A DNA stretch of 54,191 bases from Saccoglossus kowalevskii (Eukaryota; Hemichordata; Enteropneusta; Harrimaniidae): assembly GCF_000003605.2 (NCBI RefSeq), contig NW_003122916.1, forward strand, positions 99,985 to 154,175, given 5' to 3'. Of the stretch, positions 22,801 through 37,800 are shown in pieces; within the stretch, counting starts at the first letter, position 1, and each line of letters opens with the position of its first letter. The translations under genes were made by a program, and so were the position numbers. The notes under the pieces were generated by a model, which saw nothing but the letters and a program-made list of their open reading frames with translations, was not told the origin of the DNA and made no database searches.

Positions 22801-25800
22801 ACCCCCAAAAGTAGCCAAAATTATGAAATCTGACAAGTAGATGGAGTACAGACAGGGTGAACTTAAGACTCAGAGTGTGTTTTGTACACATAAACGTAAT
22901 CTAGTATATATAATAGACGACTGTGTGTGCTATGTGTACAGAAAACATCACTGAGATCATAGCCCTGAATTATTCAAAATAATTAAAAGTGCCACAGCAA
23001 TGGTTCATATTTCATTTTTGATTTATTATAAAAATCTGAATAACGACAAGAACGGAATAAAATTCAATTACTTGAGCACATTGTGACATAATTGACTTCC
23101 ACTCTTAACAATGAATTAGAATCAACAGATCGGGACACACCATTATTACGGGGGTGGGGCAGTATTCTTTCCCAAAAACATGGCTATTCAGATCTAATTG
23201 TATTCAAACAATTTTTAGCAATTTCCCAAATTTTCAAAAAAGCAAATTTATAGGTATGCATGTAAAATACACAAAACATTTCAACTGATATACTGCCAGT
23301 ACTAGTTTAAACCAGTTTTCATCACCTAGTGTGAAAATACGAATCTGTCACTCGGCTATATAAAGTCACCTGACTTAGCAGGCCAATCACAACTGACTGA
23401 TAATTGAAGTATAAATATGTCACTATGATTGGCTATATAAAGTCACCGACTTAGCAGGCCAATTACAACTGACTGATAATTGAGGTACAGATATGTCACT
23501 CTGATTGGCTATATAAAGTCACCTGACACAGCAGGCCAATCACAACTGACTGATAATTGAAATATGAATATGTCACTCTGGTTGGCTATATAAAGTCACC
23601 TGACTTAGCAGGCCAATCACAACTGACTGACAATTGAGGTACAGATATGTCACTCTGATTGGCTATATAGTCACCTGACACAGCAGGCCAATCACAACTG
23701 ACTGATAATTGAAGTATAAATATGTCACTATGATTGGCTATATAAAGTCACCTGACTTAGCAGGCCAATCACAACTGACTGATAATTGAGGTACAGATAT
23801 GTTACTCTCATTGGCTATATAAAGGCACCTGTCCAAGTGGACAAATGATTGAATTGAATTTTACTGAAATGGACAAAAACCTAAAACTAATACGTAATGA
23901 CCAGAAACACATTTGCTGTTACTTAGCCAGAAGATTCTGCAAAGTCGAGGCTTATCAGATTTTAAATTTCACAAAAGCACTTAAAAAGATTTCATAAAAT
24001 TTTCGATGAGACTGCTCTTAAAAGTCATCCATATTGATTGGATTCAATATCAGAGAAGACAGACAGAAAACATAAAATTACTTCCATTTTAGAACAAGAA
24101 TGTTTCATATACATTTGTTTTTGTGGTTAATGATATTTTTTTTTATTTATGTCAAATATCTAGGGGGTTAGAGTAAATACAGTTAGATTATTAATAATTC
24201 ACTGACTACCATTGGTACATTTAATCCAAGAGTATGGAGTAGGATTCCATGAATAATAAGAAATATTATAACTCAGATATAGAAAAAAATTAAACTGCAA
24301 AGAAAAAAATATGAAAGAAAAAATTTCTACAGAGACAATTACAGAATAAATATTTATTTTCAAGAAAAAAAGAATAAATGTCAATAGAGAATTCAATAAA
24401 TTGTTTTTTTATTAGCATTAAGTATCAATTACAGAAAGCACGATATCACATTAGCAACAATGAAATACCAGAACACACAGTAACAATATTTACATTGCAT
24501 GTAGTTTTCCTCAATATAAATTCAATGGATTTTTTAAAATCAATATATAAGTATTTTATTTTACAGTTTAATCCAGAATAGCAGCAAAAATAAAACACAT
24601 TTTTATACAACTCTTTCGACTATTAAAAAGTATAAAATCTACTTTTCTATTCATATATAAACATTTGTAAAATCAAATCTCACTAATAAATATATATAGT
24701 TCTTGAGATCTGAGTTAAAAAAAAGACATTAATTAAAAAATAAAGCTTTCCTATACATTTGAACATTAGTCTAAATTTGAAACAAAAAAATATCTACATC
24801 TTGTCTCAGAACAAGTATTTATAATCTGGCAATTGAAAGGGGCGGACATACTAATCCAAAAACTGCATTATAAAATAGAATATGTAAACAATGTTCACAA
24901 AATTAAATTGAAAATGAGTTACACTTTTTTATGCATTACCCTAACTTGCCTGTTAGACAATATTTTTTATTAAATATGAAATCCCCAACTGAAATAACAG
25001 ATGATTTTTAGATGTTGAACTACTTGTTGAGTAACGTTGAAGATCATATTATTAAACAAATCGGGGAATATATTCATAAATTGTTTGAAATTAGAAACAA
25101 AAGTAAATTTGCTTATTCATACTTATTATTATTCATATTGTATTTTATTATTCTTTGTTGTTTTGTTATAATTTTATTGCAGTCAACTGATGATTTATTA
25201 CATAACTTCTAAATTTAATATATTGTTAGAAATTTAATTTTTTGATTTGCTATTTCTTATATTTATGCAATTTTTGTATCCAAACTCAAGTAAAGAGCAC
25301 ATCTCCATAGCAACAGAGAATATACAACTTGGCGCATCGGTTAAAGTTTACTAAAGTTTACTCACACACAATCATAATCTGTTGTACAAGCTATTATGTA
25401 TCTTAGGTGGCCTCATGAATTTATTTGCAACCAGACTCACTCATGTTAACCTGATTGATTTTTTTTTTCACTTTTATTAATTTTTTTCATTATTTTGATT
25501 TTTTGACTTTGAATACAACGTTCGGAAGATACGATAAATGTGACAAAAAAGACTGTACATAGGTATCATAGTTGTATGGCAAAAAAAAACCAGGGTTACC
25601 AGCAATAGACCATCTTTGATCTGATCATAAAACAAATAATCATGCACATATATCGCTACAAGCCAGATGGTCATCTTAAATCAAAAAAAACAAAAACAGA
25701 CACGTAAATTCATTTGTCACACGTTTGCTAAACATCAGTGAAAATGTACACATAGTAGTATGACTCAATAAAAAATGGCTGCCAGTCAACCATCTTTGAT

Positions 25801-28800
25801 CTAATTTTGAAACTAATTGTCATGAACATGTATCCTACCACATTTATAATAAAAAAGTGTCAACGATATATTTTCAAAAAAACAATATGGCTGCCAGTAG
25901 TAATTTTTTGATTGAATACGTAACAAAGCTTTACAGGCATGTATCTCAATATGTAGAATGTATGTAGCAAATTTGAACAAAAACTGACAAAGTGTGTCCA
26001 ATAAAAAAAAAAGGCTGCCAGGCGACCATCTTTGATCTGATTATGAAATAAACATAGATATATATTTCAACACATACTCCAGTCATTTTTGATTTGACAA
26101 ATTGCCTTGGACAGTTGTATTTTGTATCCTCACATGTATAATGTATGTACCTAATTTGAATGAAAACAGACAAAGCATGTCAAAGATATAGACAACCAGT
26201 CGGCCATTTTGAATCAAATCACTAAAGCATCGATTTGCATATATTCCACAGAAGTGCTATATGCCAAGAATAATCGGACTCAGTTCAGAGGGTTCTGAAA
26301 TTTCACTCCGGATGGACTGCTAGAGATCGAATTACCGGTACAACTTCCTGTTTTTGAACTGGGACTAATTAGGTCTGAAAGATACAACCTTGTTACATCA
26401 GCTTTTTTAGGAAATATGACAGACATCTTTTCAATAGGTTTAACTGCATTTAGCAATAAAAATCATTCCAGCATTTTTAAAGAAATTTATAATTCTGTGT
26501 AGTTAATACATCAGCAAACTGAATGTAAAGATACTAGACAACAATTCAAAATAAGGTGTGATAAAAACGCAAAAAGAAAATATGTTACGACTCTTACTCT
26601 TGAAATTGGTGATAAATACTTGCATAAAATACAAGCATATTCCATTTTTTCACGCAACAACAATTGACCATTTTCCGTTCACTGCGAGAATCACGCATTA
26701 TGCGTGAAATCGAACGTAAAAACAGGACAAACAAAGGTCATAGCGTCGTAGTCGCGTCAAACATCGCGTGGGATTCGACAAACGCGAAAGTATTTCGGGG
26801 ACATTTCCATGCTCAATAATGTGCTGCCCACATTTGATGACAGGCAATTTTGATTAAGTAAGCCTATTCGGAAGCAATATTCCTCTGTCAAAGATCGGCC
26901 GGTCAATGTAAAATACGAAATAAAGAAATTCTAGTTCAAAATCAAATCGTTCGATTTTTGCGGCAGACGTTCGACGCGCGTCCTTCATGCATCTCGCGAG
27001 ATCTCGCAATTGTACGGAAAATCACCTATTCATATAGAGCATTGGATTTTTACATGTTTCGACTTAACAGTGAATTATTTTTAGCATCATATTTGAAATA
27101 CCGCGCTCGATGCGAGATGACGGGCGAGAAAATTGGGGTCTGTAAAGATGTTTGTTGGTCCAGTCAGGCAATGTGTGGACCAAAACATCGCTCACTATTT
27201 GAAACATCGTCCATGGACGGGGTTTAGGATGGGCGGGGCATCAGCCGAATCCGGTAGATCCAAATGTTGATAGTAAAAATATTCATTCAAACATTTCAAC
27301 AATTACGATATTTTTGCTAATTTAGCTAAACAAGTGCATTTTTGTCCATATCGAAATTCAACAAAAGGCATTTCCCACAATAAGATTGTTGCCAATTTAG
27401 CTAAATTCATGCATTGCCAATTCATTTATGCCAAATTTGCTAAAAGAGCATATAGGTATTTTAAAATGTCTAACACTAACCGGACAAATACAGATGGAGA
27501 CTTTAAAGACAAAATTAATCACTCAATTTCCTGTGTTAGATGAGCAGATGTGCAAGACGGTAATAAAATACATCTACATGTATGCAATGATGACAAAAAA
27601 TAATTTATATATATGACTGAGAAATTTGACATTACTGATGGTGTGATCTACAAAACAAGACATTTTTAAAAATTAAAGGGTGGCAGTCGCCGTGCCACGT
27701 TCTGTTTGATATGGGACTCATAGCGATGTATACAACGCGTGTAAAATACATTGTTTATTTACATGAAATTCGAACACGCGCTGCGCGACGACGACCGTGC
27801 TTTAAGGGGTTGATCATAAATAACTCAGAGGAAGGGGAAGAGTTGCTGAGAAAGAATCTCGACAGAGAGCAAATTTTGAAAAATAAAATTGCCAGAAAAA
27901 TTTTTATTATTATATGAAGAAAAAAAAGAAGAAACAATATTGCCCTAAAAGTTGAAAATTTTTTCTGCCATCTTCCCAACTAGAGTTTTTGATGGTCAAC
28001 TGTTACATGTAAATCAAATAAATAAATAATGTCTTCTAAGGAAAAAGTAAAAAGAACATCATTAATTTGTGTCAACAAGTCTAAGAAATGATAAACAATT
28101 TAACAACAGTTTTCGCAGAATTGTGACCTCATAAATTATCAAATCGTAAATTGAAAGCGGTGAAAATAACGACTTAGCAGTAGGAATGCAACAATTAGGC
28201 TTTACGTGTCCGGCCTTGTCCGGCCTGTCTCACGATGGTTTAATCCCAGTATGAAAGCTGCTGACATCTCATTATAAATTCACGTAATTATGAATATTTC
28301 ACGATTATTTTAGAGCTTTGTAGTTATAAAACTGTTGTTTGATGTTCAGACGAGTCTCCGACTTGCAGACAATACGTGATCACAATCGCCTCTATCCACA
28401 CCCACTCTCACTGAGTATAACTGACTGGAGGATAGAATCCTATCCACATCAATAACCACTATCAATAATACTGTCTCACTTCATATTTATTTACACTAAC
28501 TGTCTCACATTTGTTTCTGCTCCATTCATACTTGAAAGTTAAATCACTTTTATTATTTATCTTTTTATATTTCCTTTATGTAATTTATTTAGATTTTTTG
28601 CTGCATTTATTTTATCATAGACTATATACATGTAAATATATTGATCTTACTGTTATTCTCGCCAATCAAATGTCACAATAAAGGTTGTATACTGCTTAGT
28701 ACAACTGACTGGGTCCTTCTCTGTACATTTATAAAAGTTAATTCAATTCCTTTATGTACTCAAGAGACCTTGAAGACTCGGGTTCAAGTTAATTTGCATT

Positions 28801-31800
28801 CTGAAATTGGTACAATACCCTGGGTGAAAGTAACCTATGATAATCATATCACTTCATACTAATTATTATATATATTAGAAAGTATTTGACAAAACATATT
28901 AGACACAGATTAGCATACCAAACCACAATCTTTGTTACAGTGCCTTATAATCAGGAGATTTGGATACCTTAATTTGTTATCATAACTCAATACCAATATA
29001 AGAAACTGATTGGCAAGAAGCAGGCATACAACTGTGAGCTGTTTTAACTTTATAAGGAAACTGGGAAGGAATTATAATAGTAATAAAGATGAACTATTAC
29101 AGGTAATAAGACAGAAAAGATTTTACCCATGTTTAATATGACTTGCACTTGTTAATAGCATCAATCAAATAAGTATGATGACTTGTAGGACGGTTTTACA
29201 CCAGTCCCGCATAAAAGGACCCTCTCCATCTACTAGTATCAGGTCAGGTAGTGAAATTATGTATTTAATTAATTAATTAATTAATTACTCACTGAACAGA
29301 GATAGATTTAAATGACACAATGACCAGGGAAAATATAGTTAAGTGGCTATGCGCAGTTCACTAGATTTGTCAAGATATGTCAGCGTTCATTTCCAATGTA
29401 TGTACCAAGTCTGAACAAAATCCATTCATAAACGACTGAGATCTTGTTCTGGAATGAGAAAAATGATTGCTTTTCATGGATTTTCACCATTAAAATGGCC
29501 ACCATTGATCTTCTTGAATCTGATGGTCGAACAAATAAACAGGCTAGTCGACATTTTCAATCTGAACTGACAAACAAAATGACGAGAATCAAGTTCCCGT
29601 AATGTCAAATGTACGTACCAAGTTTGAACGAAATCCATCCATACATGACCCAGATCAGGTTCCAGAATAGAAGAAATGCTAAACGTTGATAGATTTTTAA
29701 TACTAAAATGGCTGCCATTCGGCCATCTTGAATACAATCATGAAACGAATGGACGTCTACCAAGATGTATGATTTGTGTGTGACGTTTGAATATGATCTG
29801 CCGATGCATACTTGAGATAAACTAATGGACGAACACATACACGCACGATGTAAATTGTTTGAATGTGATGTAAATGAGACGCACACATCTCTACAGCGTT
29901 TTATAGATGAATGAATTTTATTGTTTACGGTTTCAGATGTATAATGATTTATTACGTTTTAAAAAATATGAGTTAGGAAAAAACCACACCATTTTGTGGC
30001 GGTCTATATTTGAGTTTTGTACTTTTTTTTTTTTTGTATTTTAATATATTTTTATTGGTTACTCATAAAAATTTACATATCTGTGAATAAAGAAGTTATG
30101 CTTGCATTCCTGTATAACTCAAAGTTTTTCAAAGTGACATTTCTCAAAGCTTCAGAGGAAGAATGATTTATTGCTCAAACCCAGAACCTTTATGTTTGCT
30201 TTTGGTTCACATGGACGGATTTTTTCACTATATTCATTAGATTGCTACTTGTCTATCTCATTCAGTTCTAGTTCATACCACTTGCCCCTTTATTCCATAT
30301 ATGGTATTAAAGGGGACCACTTTTTAATAAATCATTTTATTGTTGTGGTTTGCTATCCAATTTTCACACTGGTAGACTCTTTTCATGTACGTTAGAATAC
30401 CCTTGAAGTTGGGTTTTATATCATTCATTTTACAGTGGTAAATATGTTTCCTAACTAACAGGCTAATAAAATTTATTGTCAGCGATTCGCCTGGATCTGA
30501 TATTATTAAGCACATTCTGGTGAGTTTTGTACTTAGTATACTCACAAGTTTACCATTTATTCGGTGTTTTTTACTAACATTCCTATTGGATCTTAGAGTT
30601 CACAGCAGCTTTCGCAAAATTTTGTCTTCCCAAATTAACAAATCGTAAATTGAAAGCGGTGAAAATAATTGTATAACGACTTGCAGTAGGAATGCAATCA
30701 GGCTTTACATGTGTGGTTTAAAGCAGGGGGAGTCGTCATCTATGCATGCGTCAGGTGGCCATAGCGTGTCATTGTTTACAAACAAGCATCTAACCACGAG
30801 TCTTTGCGTTCTTAGCGTGTTGTTATCATCGCTTAGAACTCAATTCCTGTGCGTGCGCAGGTGACAACTCTCCTGCTTTAAAATCAGAATTGACATACAC
30901 TATTAAATAAAAAACATATGAGTAGCAACTGACTGAATATCATTGTTTTCTTATCAACGTTTACTGCAACATTCTGCAATTTGACCCTGGTGTTACCATT
31001 TGGCCTGAAGTCAAGAAATATTTGTCACATTATAGTAACCATTCGTGATCGATATTGACAGTGAAAATAATTTTCCACTGTGTGATAGTTCTCTCGCTTT
31101 TGCCAAATAATCAATCTTAAAAGTTGAAGACACATTCAATGAATGTAACATACAGATTTAAATTTACAGAGCATGTTGCAAGAATATTCAACCTTTAAGT
31201 TCTACTTGTAGTCAGTGAATTGGCAAATCAAATCGTATGTTCGACAGTAATCTCCTCTTTAAATATTAGCGTATTCCACATGCGTATGCATTTTAAAGTA
31301 TGCGAGATGGGAGCAGTACTGTGATGTCGTAAATCTCTGCTTTCTACATGTAACAGTCATGGTTGTGCAATTTTTTTTTTTATAAATGTTTTTGTGCCAG
31401 GCAACAGATCTGTTGTCTCTCCTGACATTTTTTTTTGGGAGTGCAAGTGATAGTGCTCACACAGAAGTCATATTCATGTTTGGAACTACATGACAGGCCC
31501 GTGTGGCCATCACTTTATCAAATGGCAATTTTAATGCGCTATCCTGACCTTAACCAAGGTTCTCCCAAAGTCGCACTCGCCAGTGAATGAATCTCGGCCA
31601 GTGGAATTGGCTTTCCCATTGAGTCTGTGGCATACTCACCAAGGATAGGGGTAGACCCTTTGATGTTCAGCCTAAGGTAGGATTTGAACTTGGGTCTACC
31701 GATCACAAGTCTGATGCGACAACCTTGCAAGTGACCTTGCAATTTCTTGTGTCCATGCAGATTCATGCATTTCTTGCTGACATAATTGTATGTATGCTAG

Positions 31801-34800
31801 AGAGGTTATACTGAAGATAATGTGTGATATTGCTTGAAATAATATCAATATTGCTTCTCACAATACCATATGTTATCTCAGGATTAGCAATAAATGACTT
31901 AGAAATATCATTGTAGGGATATCAACAAGGTGAAAATAAAAGCAATTTTGATAATACCATGCTTCCTTGATCATAAGCCTCAACATGTAAAATCTGGGAA
32001 AGTAAGGAGTGGGCTTATACTCAAGAACCAATCAGAAGAGATAATTTTATGGGAGGGGGGGTTAACATTGTAACCGTCCAAATTACATCTTCCGTTCACC
32101 ATGCTGGGGTTGGGGGAATATTACCTCTTTTTGAAGAAAAGAAAAGCAAAACGAGTCGTCAATGATTTTCACAACACTTTTACAATGAAAAAACAAACAT
32201 TTTCATAAAAATACACAATTTCATTACAATATGATTTACATACCGTCTGAATTCACAGTTGGAAAGCAGTCAAAGGCAAGATCTTCATTGTTATCTTAGT
32301 TGTGGGATGTTTTCGATTGTACTCAAACTCTCGATGCAAAGTAATTTATGCCATGAAGTTTGTCAGTATGATTTGACCTGAAACAACCTCCTCTGACCTA
32401 AGAGGTCAGTCAAGTCTTTCATAAACCATTTAAAATGCTGTGTCAAAGTGACGAAATTTCAGATTATTGACGACATAATCTTTTTAATGCAATGCAGAAG
32501 TGAATTGGCACGATGTATCAATGCGATCAGTTAGCACAGATTTGATAAAAAGACGGTTTTAATATTTTAATGACACAACACTGATGCGAAAATGTACAAC
32601 TGTATGGTCTTAAAAAACACAAAAAAAAACTAAAACTAAATACATACAAAGGTAAAAAATAAAAGGTTAAAGGTGAAGTATTTCAGGAGAAAATGGCATA
32701 ATGAAATTAGCACATAACAAGGATGGATGTTTAAATTAATTTTAATTTTTTTACACTGAGTCTTATTGTGTTCGGTCTGGAAGTTGCTCTTTTATATATT
32801 AACATTTTTCTATGTACTTTGCTAACACGATATTAAGAAATGTTATACTGTAAAATACTTTATTTTCGCTTGGAAATAATTTTTGCTATTTCCGCTGAAG
32901 GAACGGTTCAGTGAAAAAAAAATCCAGCGAATGGGTACCTTGTTTCCTATATTTTACATTAACTCATTAAAAATCAATGAAAATAAATTCCATACAAAAC
33001 ACCCAAAAAATCTTTTCAGCGAAAATTAATCCAGCGAAAATAAAGTATTTCACAGTATATAAACTCAAGATTGTGGAGAATTTGTTGTTTTTTATCAAAA
33101 CATTTCGATTTTGAGACAGTGGTTGCAGAGTCTGAATTTACTCAATTGTTTTTTCATTTTGGTGTTCTCGATATCAACCAGGTATTTTTAGTCTGAATAT
33201 CATTTTGAAACCTTTGTAAGTTCTCAGTTTATTTTTTTCTCATTTGTCATCATGGATATTATTTTTCAAAAATATTTTAATTTGTTTGTCCAACATTTTT
33301 GTTATTATTTTTTCAATATTAATAAATCCTGATTAATTGATATTAGCAAGTTAGGTTTTCACTTCCTTGTACCATTTACTGTTAATTTTCTTGTTTAAAT
33401 AAGCAGCTTCTTTAAGAAGGGTATTATTCATATTCATTATGCGATTGTAATATTTGTTCATTTGTCTCTTGATGAATATATCTAATAAGTGTCTGCTGAG
33501 TTTTCCATAGATGCCCATTTTGGGAGTAAAATAATAGTTTTTTTTAAAAAAAAAATGGAAATTTTGATCCATTAATGCATGAAGTCTCTACTTGGATGTC
33601 TTGCATAACAACATAGGTAAGGAGACCTCAATATCAACACTGATAAGATTGAATAAATTTCAATGTCTGTACAATAAAACTGGATTGTATGGATTATTCA
33701 AAAACACAATAACTGAAAGCTTTCATAAGACACGTATACACAAAGGTCAAAGATAGGGCAACAAAGGGAAGGGCAGTGATAATTCAAGAATGGCTTATAT
33801 TTCATTTTTGCAATATGTGAAATCTCCGGAAGAAAAACTAATGACGGAAATTACAATTCTATAAAAGGCAAAGGTCAGCTGAATGTAATAAAAGCCTTTT
33901 ATGAACGAGCAGTAAACCACAAATGGTTGGGGGAGAAAAATGAAATTTAAATACATTTTATATACATTTTTTGTGATGCATGAAATATATTTTTTATAAT
34001 ATATTTTTGATGATCAAGATGAGGTATAAAGAAAGTGAAAGGCATTTCCATCGGATATTAATTCTTTCAATTGAAACCCACTGCAAATTTAAATGCCACG
34101 TGAAGATGTCTCCATAATTGCATGGTGTATGCTAAGTTTTGTCACTGTATCCATGGACTGTCAACACTATAACTGCAAGTAATTTGGAATTCATCAAAGA
34201 AACCCGAGTTGAATTCCCATGATTCAATCAACATCTTTACCAATTTACTTTTAACAGGGAACCACATGTGCTTGCATATATTCATTATCATTTTCAAAAC
34301 GTGTTCAAATTATATATTTAAATTTTTAGGAAAAATTAATTACTTAATTGGAATGTAAATATGACATGATATATTTTAGGTAAAATATTTTTAGTACAAT
34401 ATCTAGTTTACTAAATGTGTTTAAGACTTAAAAATATATCTCATTAAACATAAAATATGCAGTGGCTAGTCTAAGCAGGTTGCACAGTTATGTGTATAGA
34501 ATTAAGAAGTAAATACCAGGTTCTTCCACTGGGGACTGTAGCTTGGGTGTCATAGAAATTTCGTTGAGTTCTCGAAGGCATAACCATTCTCCATCCACAG
34601 AAACGCGAAAATTACACAGGTAAATAGTCTCTTCGGCCATTTTGGTTCAAGGTGTGTCTCCTTTCAAGATATGGCAGGTTTTCCTGTTGCAAGAAATGTC
34701 CAAGCTCAGAGTCACTGATAAAATGACGTGAGATCTCCCGGCCGGTGTAGACCCAAAAGCTGATTCTAAGATGTAGCAGCTTGGAAGCAAAATTTATAAC

Positions 34801-37800
34801 GCCGACGACAAGGAAGAGAAACACAAAAACTACCAATATGTGATAGAAGACAAGCATCAGCCGATAAGTCAGACGTATCACATATTAGAATAAAAGATGC
34901 GGAATAAACGTGAGGTGAAAGACGTAGTACTAGCATTGATCAGACAGGCCTAGTTGACAAGACATAAATTAGCATACGTATCTCCTCATTATAGTACGCA
35001 ACATCCACATGTAAGCAACTTCTTTCAATGACATTATGCAAATTACAACATCCAATGTAGTCTTAAATATTTAACTCTATTTTATAATTAATGCTTGTTT
35101 TACCTCAAATGGCCCCAAATCACATGCATTTTATGCTTGTTCATGTATTTTTGTTTTTATACCCAGCTGTATTTGTTGAACAAAGGAAAAAAGGTTATGA
35201 CAAAATACAAATTAGCTATGTTTATTTGCGACAAATATATTTTTTTTGTGAATGTCAAATACAACACGAGAGCCACTCTAGATATGTTAATCACTTTCAA
35301 ATAAATTATAGGGATTCAGGAAATGGCTGCTCCTGTATGTTGCCATGGCAATAGATCTTTCCATTCGCAGCAAGTATATAGGGGAGAACAGCTTCCATTG
35401 TGAGGGATGCTATTTATTTGTAGTATCAACATTATTTTGTTCAGGAATTAATATGGAATCATATTTTTCTATCGATTATTGTGAATTGTGAATAATATTT
35501 TTTTGAAATTGCAAATATATGGAATGAACATTGATACTAAATTACTTAGGTAGTATAAACTAATACAGAGTAAACGACACATGTGATGAGTATAATGAAT
35601 TGTTTGTCTCACATCTGGCTTGCAGTTTTAAATTAAAAAATAATAATTGAAATAATATTTGATATCTCAAAAGTCAAATAAAAAAAATATTCCCATTAAT
35701 TAACTCAGATCCAAATCCTTATTTTTTTTCTTATATTTACCGTAAATAATTGTTTGTATGAAATATTCCATATGACACACATGTAGATAAGCTTCAAGTC
35801 GTTTGACTTAATGGTCTTTGTGAGAGCAAAATTTCGAAAAGTCACTATGATTCTGTTTTCAGGACACTAATGAAATGCACACTGCTAAAAATGTTCACTG
35901 CATGAAACTCTTGAAAACTCATCTTGAAATTCAAGTGGTTTACATATATATCAGGCAAAAATAAAATATAAACCATGAATTTTCAATCTGTTTTACAGAA
36001 GAACACTAAACAATCATATTTTTTATTGAATGAGCAATAAAATAATAATAAAATAAAATTCAGTAAATATTTTTTATGTCAAACTTTTAGCTGCATTTCA
36101 GCAGAAATATAGGTCAATGGAATTCAATCTAAAGAAATTTAAAAAAATAAAATCTATTATAAAATCTATATTATTCCATATAACCGGTAAATCAAATAAT
36201 TGATCAATAATGAAGATCTGTGCAATTTATACAGAAAATTATTAATAATAAGTTTCTATAGATATTAAAAATATATTTAAAAGCTTGTCATACAACATTT
36301 GGAAACATTCAATTATTCGTATTTGAAACAGAAAAGATTCATTACGTTTACAACTCAAAGTGATATATGGACTTCTGATTGGTATTAAATATTCATCAGT
36401 GATGCCTGAATTTGCATAATGGGGAGAATGAAAGGGTTAATATGTAACAAGTCACCTGATTGGCTGTTAACAATCAGCAGTTCCAGACATACCTCACCAT
36501 CACTCAGTAATGTGCATTTCATTCTCAGAAGATTAATTTAATATTGATATATCTCAAATAAACTAGATACATGTATATATAATATTTATCTGATGGTTTC
36601 ATATCTGGTACACAGAGACAAAAAGAACTCATTTCTACCTTGCTGAAAGTGATAATTAATTTTCAATTGAAAATCATCACTCGTATGAAATTTACAAGTC
36701 TGGGAAAACCACATCAATGGAGGTTTGATCAAATTTGTTTTTCTAAAATTTATGTGTGGCTTTTTATTTTTATTATGAAATTATGATTACATTTTTTTAT
36801 TCGGTCAATATTAATTTATATTAATAATTTATAGTAATAATTTTATTTTTATTTTGAAGTGTGTTGATTAAAATTTGATATGTGAGCAGCTTTTTACATT
36901 CGACTGGTTAAAACTGATGAAATGAATTTTGACCCTACAAGATTTGAATGTGAGTTGTATTGGTACTTCTGCAGCTACATGTACTATCTACACCACATTT
37001 TATCAGATTGGGTTGATATCAAAAAAAAAAAAAAATGTAATTTGTGTCTTGCAGTAGTATTGTCGGTCTAACTTAATTAAAAGTTCTTTCCATTCTGAGC
37101 ACTTTGGCCAAAAATCAAGTTATAGCATTCACAACTTATACCATGGAAGGTACTAACGGAAGGAGCCACGACGCTATTGTTTTAGCTTTGCCCCATGATC
37201 GTTTGTCAATGTTTGTTCACAAACATTGGTTCTGTTCGCTCTTAACACCTTCGTACAATGGGTTACGCTAGTCTCAAGCATTCGGTGATATTCGGAGCAT
37301 GTTCGGAAGCGATAGACGAACCTCGCATGTAAAATGCTGAAAATGGCGTCTAGTTTGAATGCTGTTGTTTCCAGAGATCTTGGCGAACTTTAATGAAAAA
37401 TTAGCAGACATAACATCGATTGGAGAAGAACTGATGAACTATCGTGAATCTTTTTGTATTTGTAACAGTGATGAGACTTAATCAATGATTGCCTGTGATA
37501 AAAACGACTGCATTATTCAACCGAACCATTGTCATTGCGTGGGTTTGACGCCCGAAACTATTGAAATTTTCGACCACTGGGCATCGGCGAACACCACCAG
37601 AAAAGATAGTATCAAAAGAAGGGCATGCCTAGACACTTTCTCTGTGATAATATTTTTTAGGAGTCCTTAGGAATTTTTGTTGTAGACACTTCAAAATCTT
37701 GTTCTTGTTACAGTTGCTAATAACTTTAAAACATGTGAAATCTGTGAAGTCAAACGTTAATCTGTTGAATTCCCGGTTGTGAAATATGTATTTTGACCTT

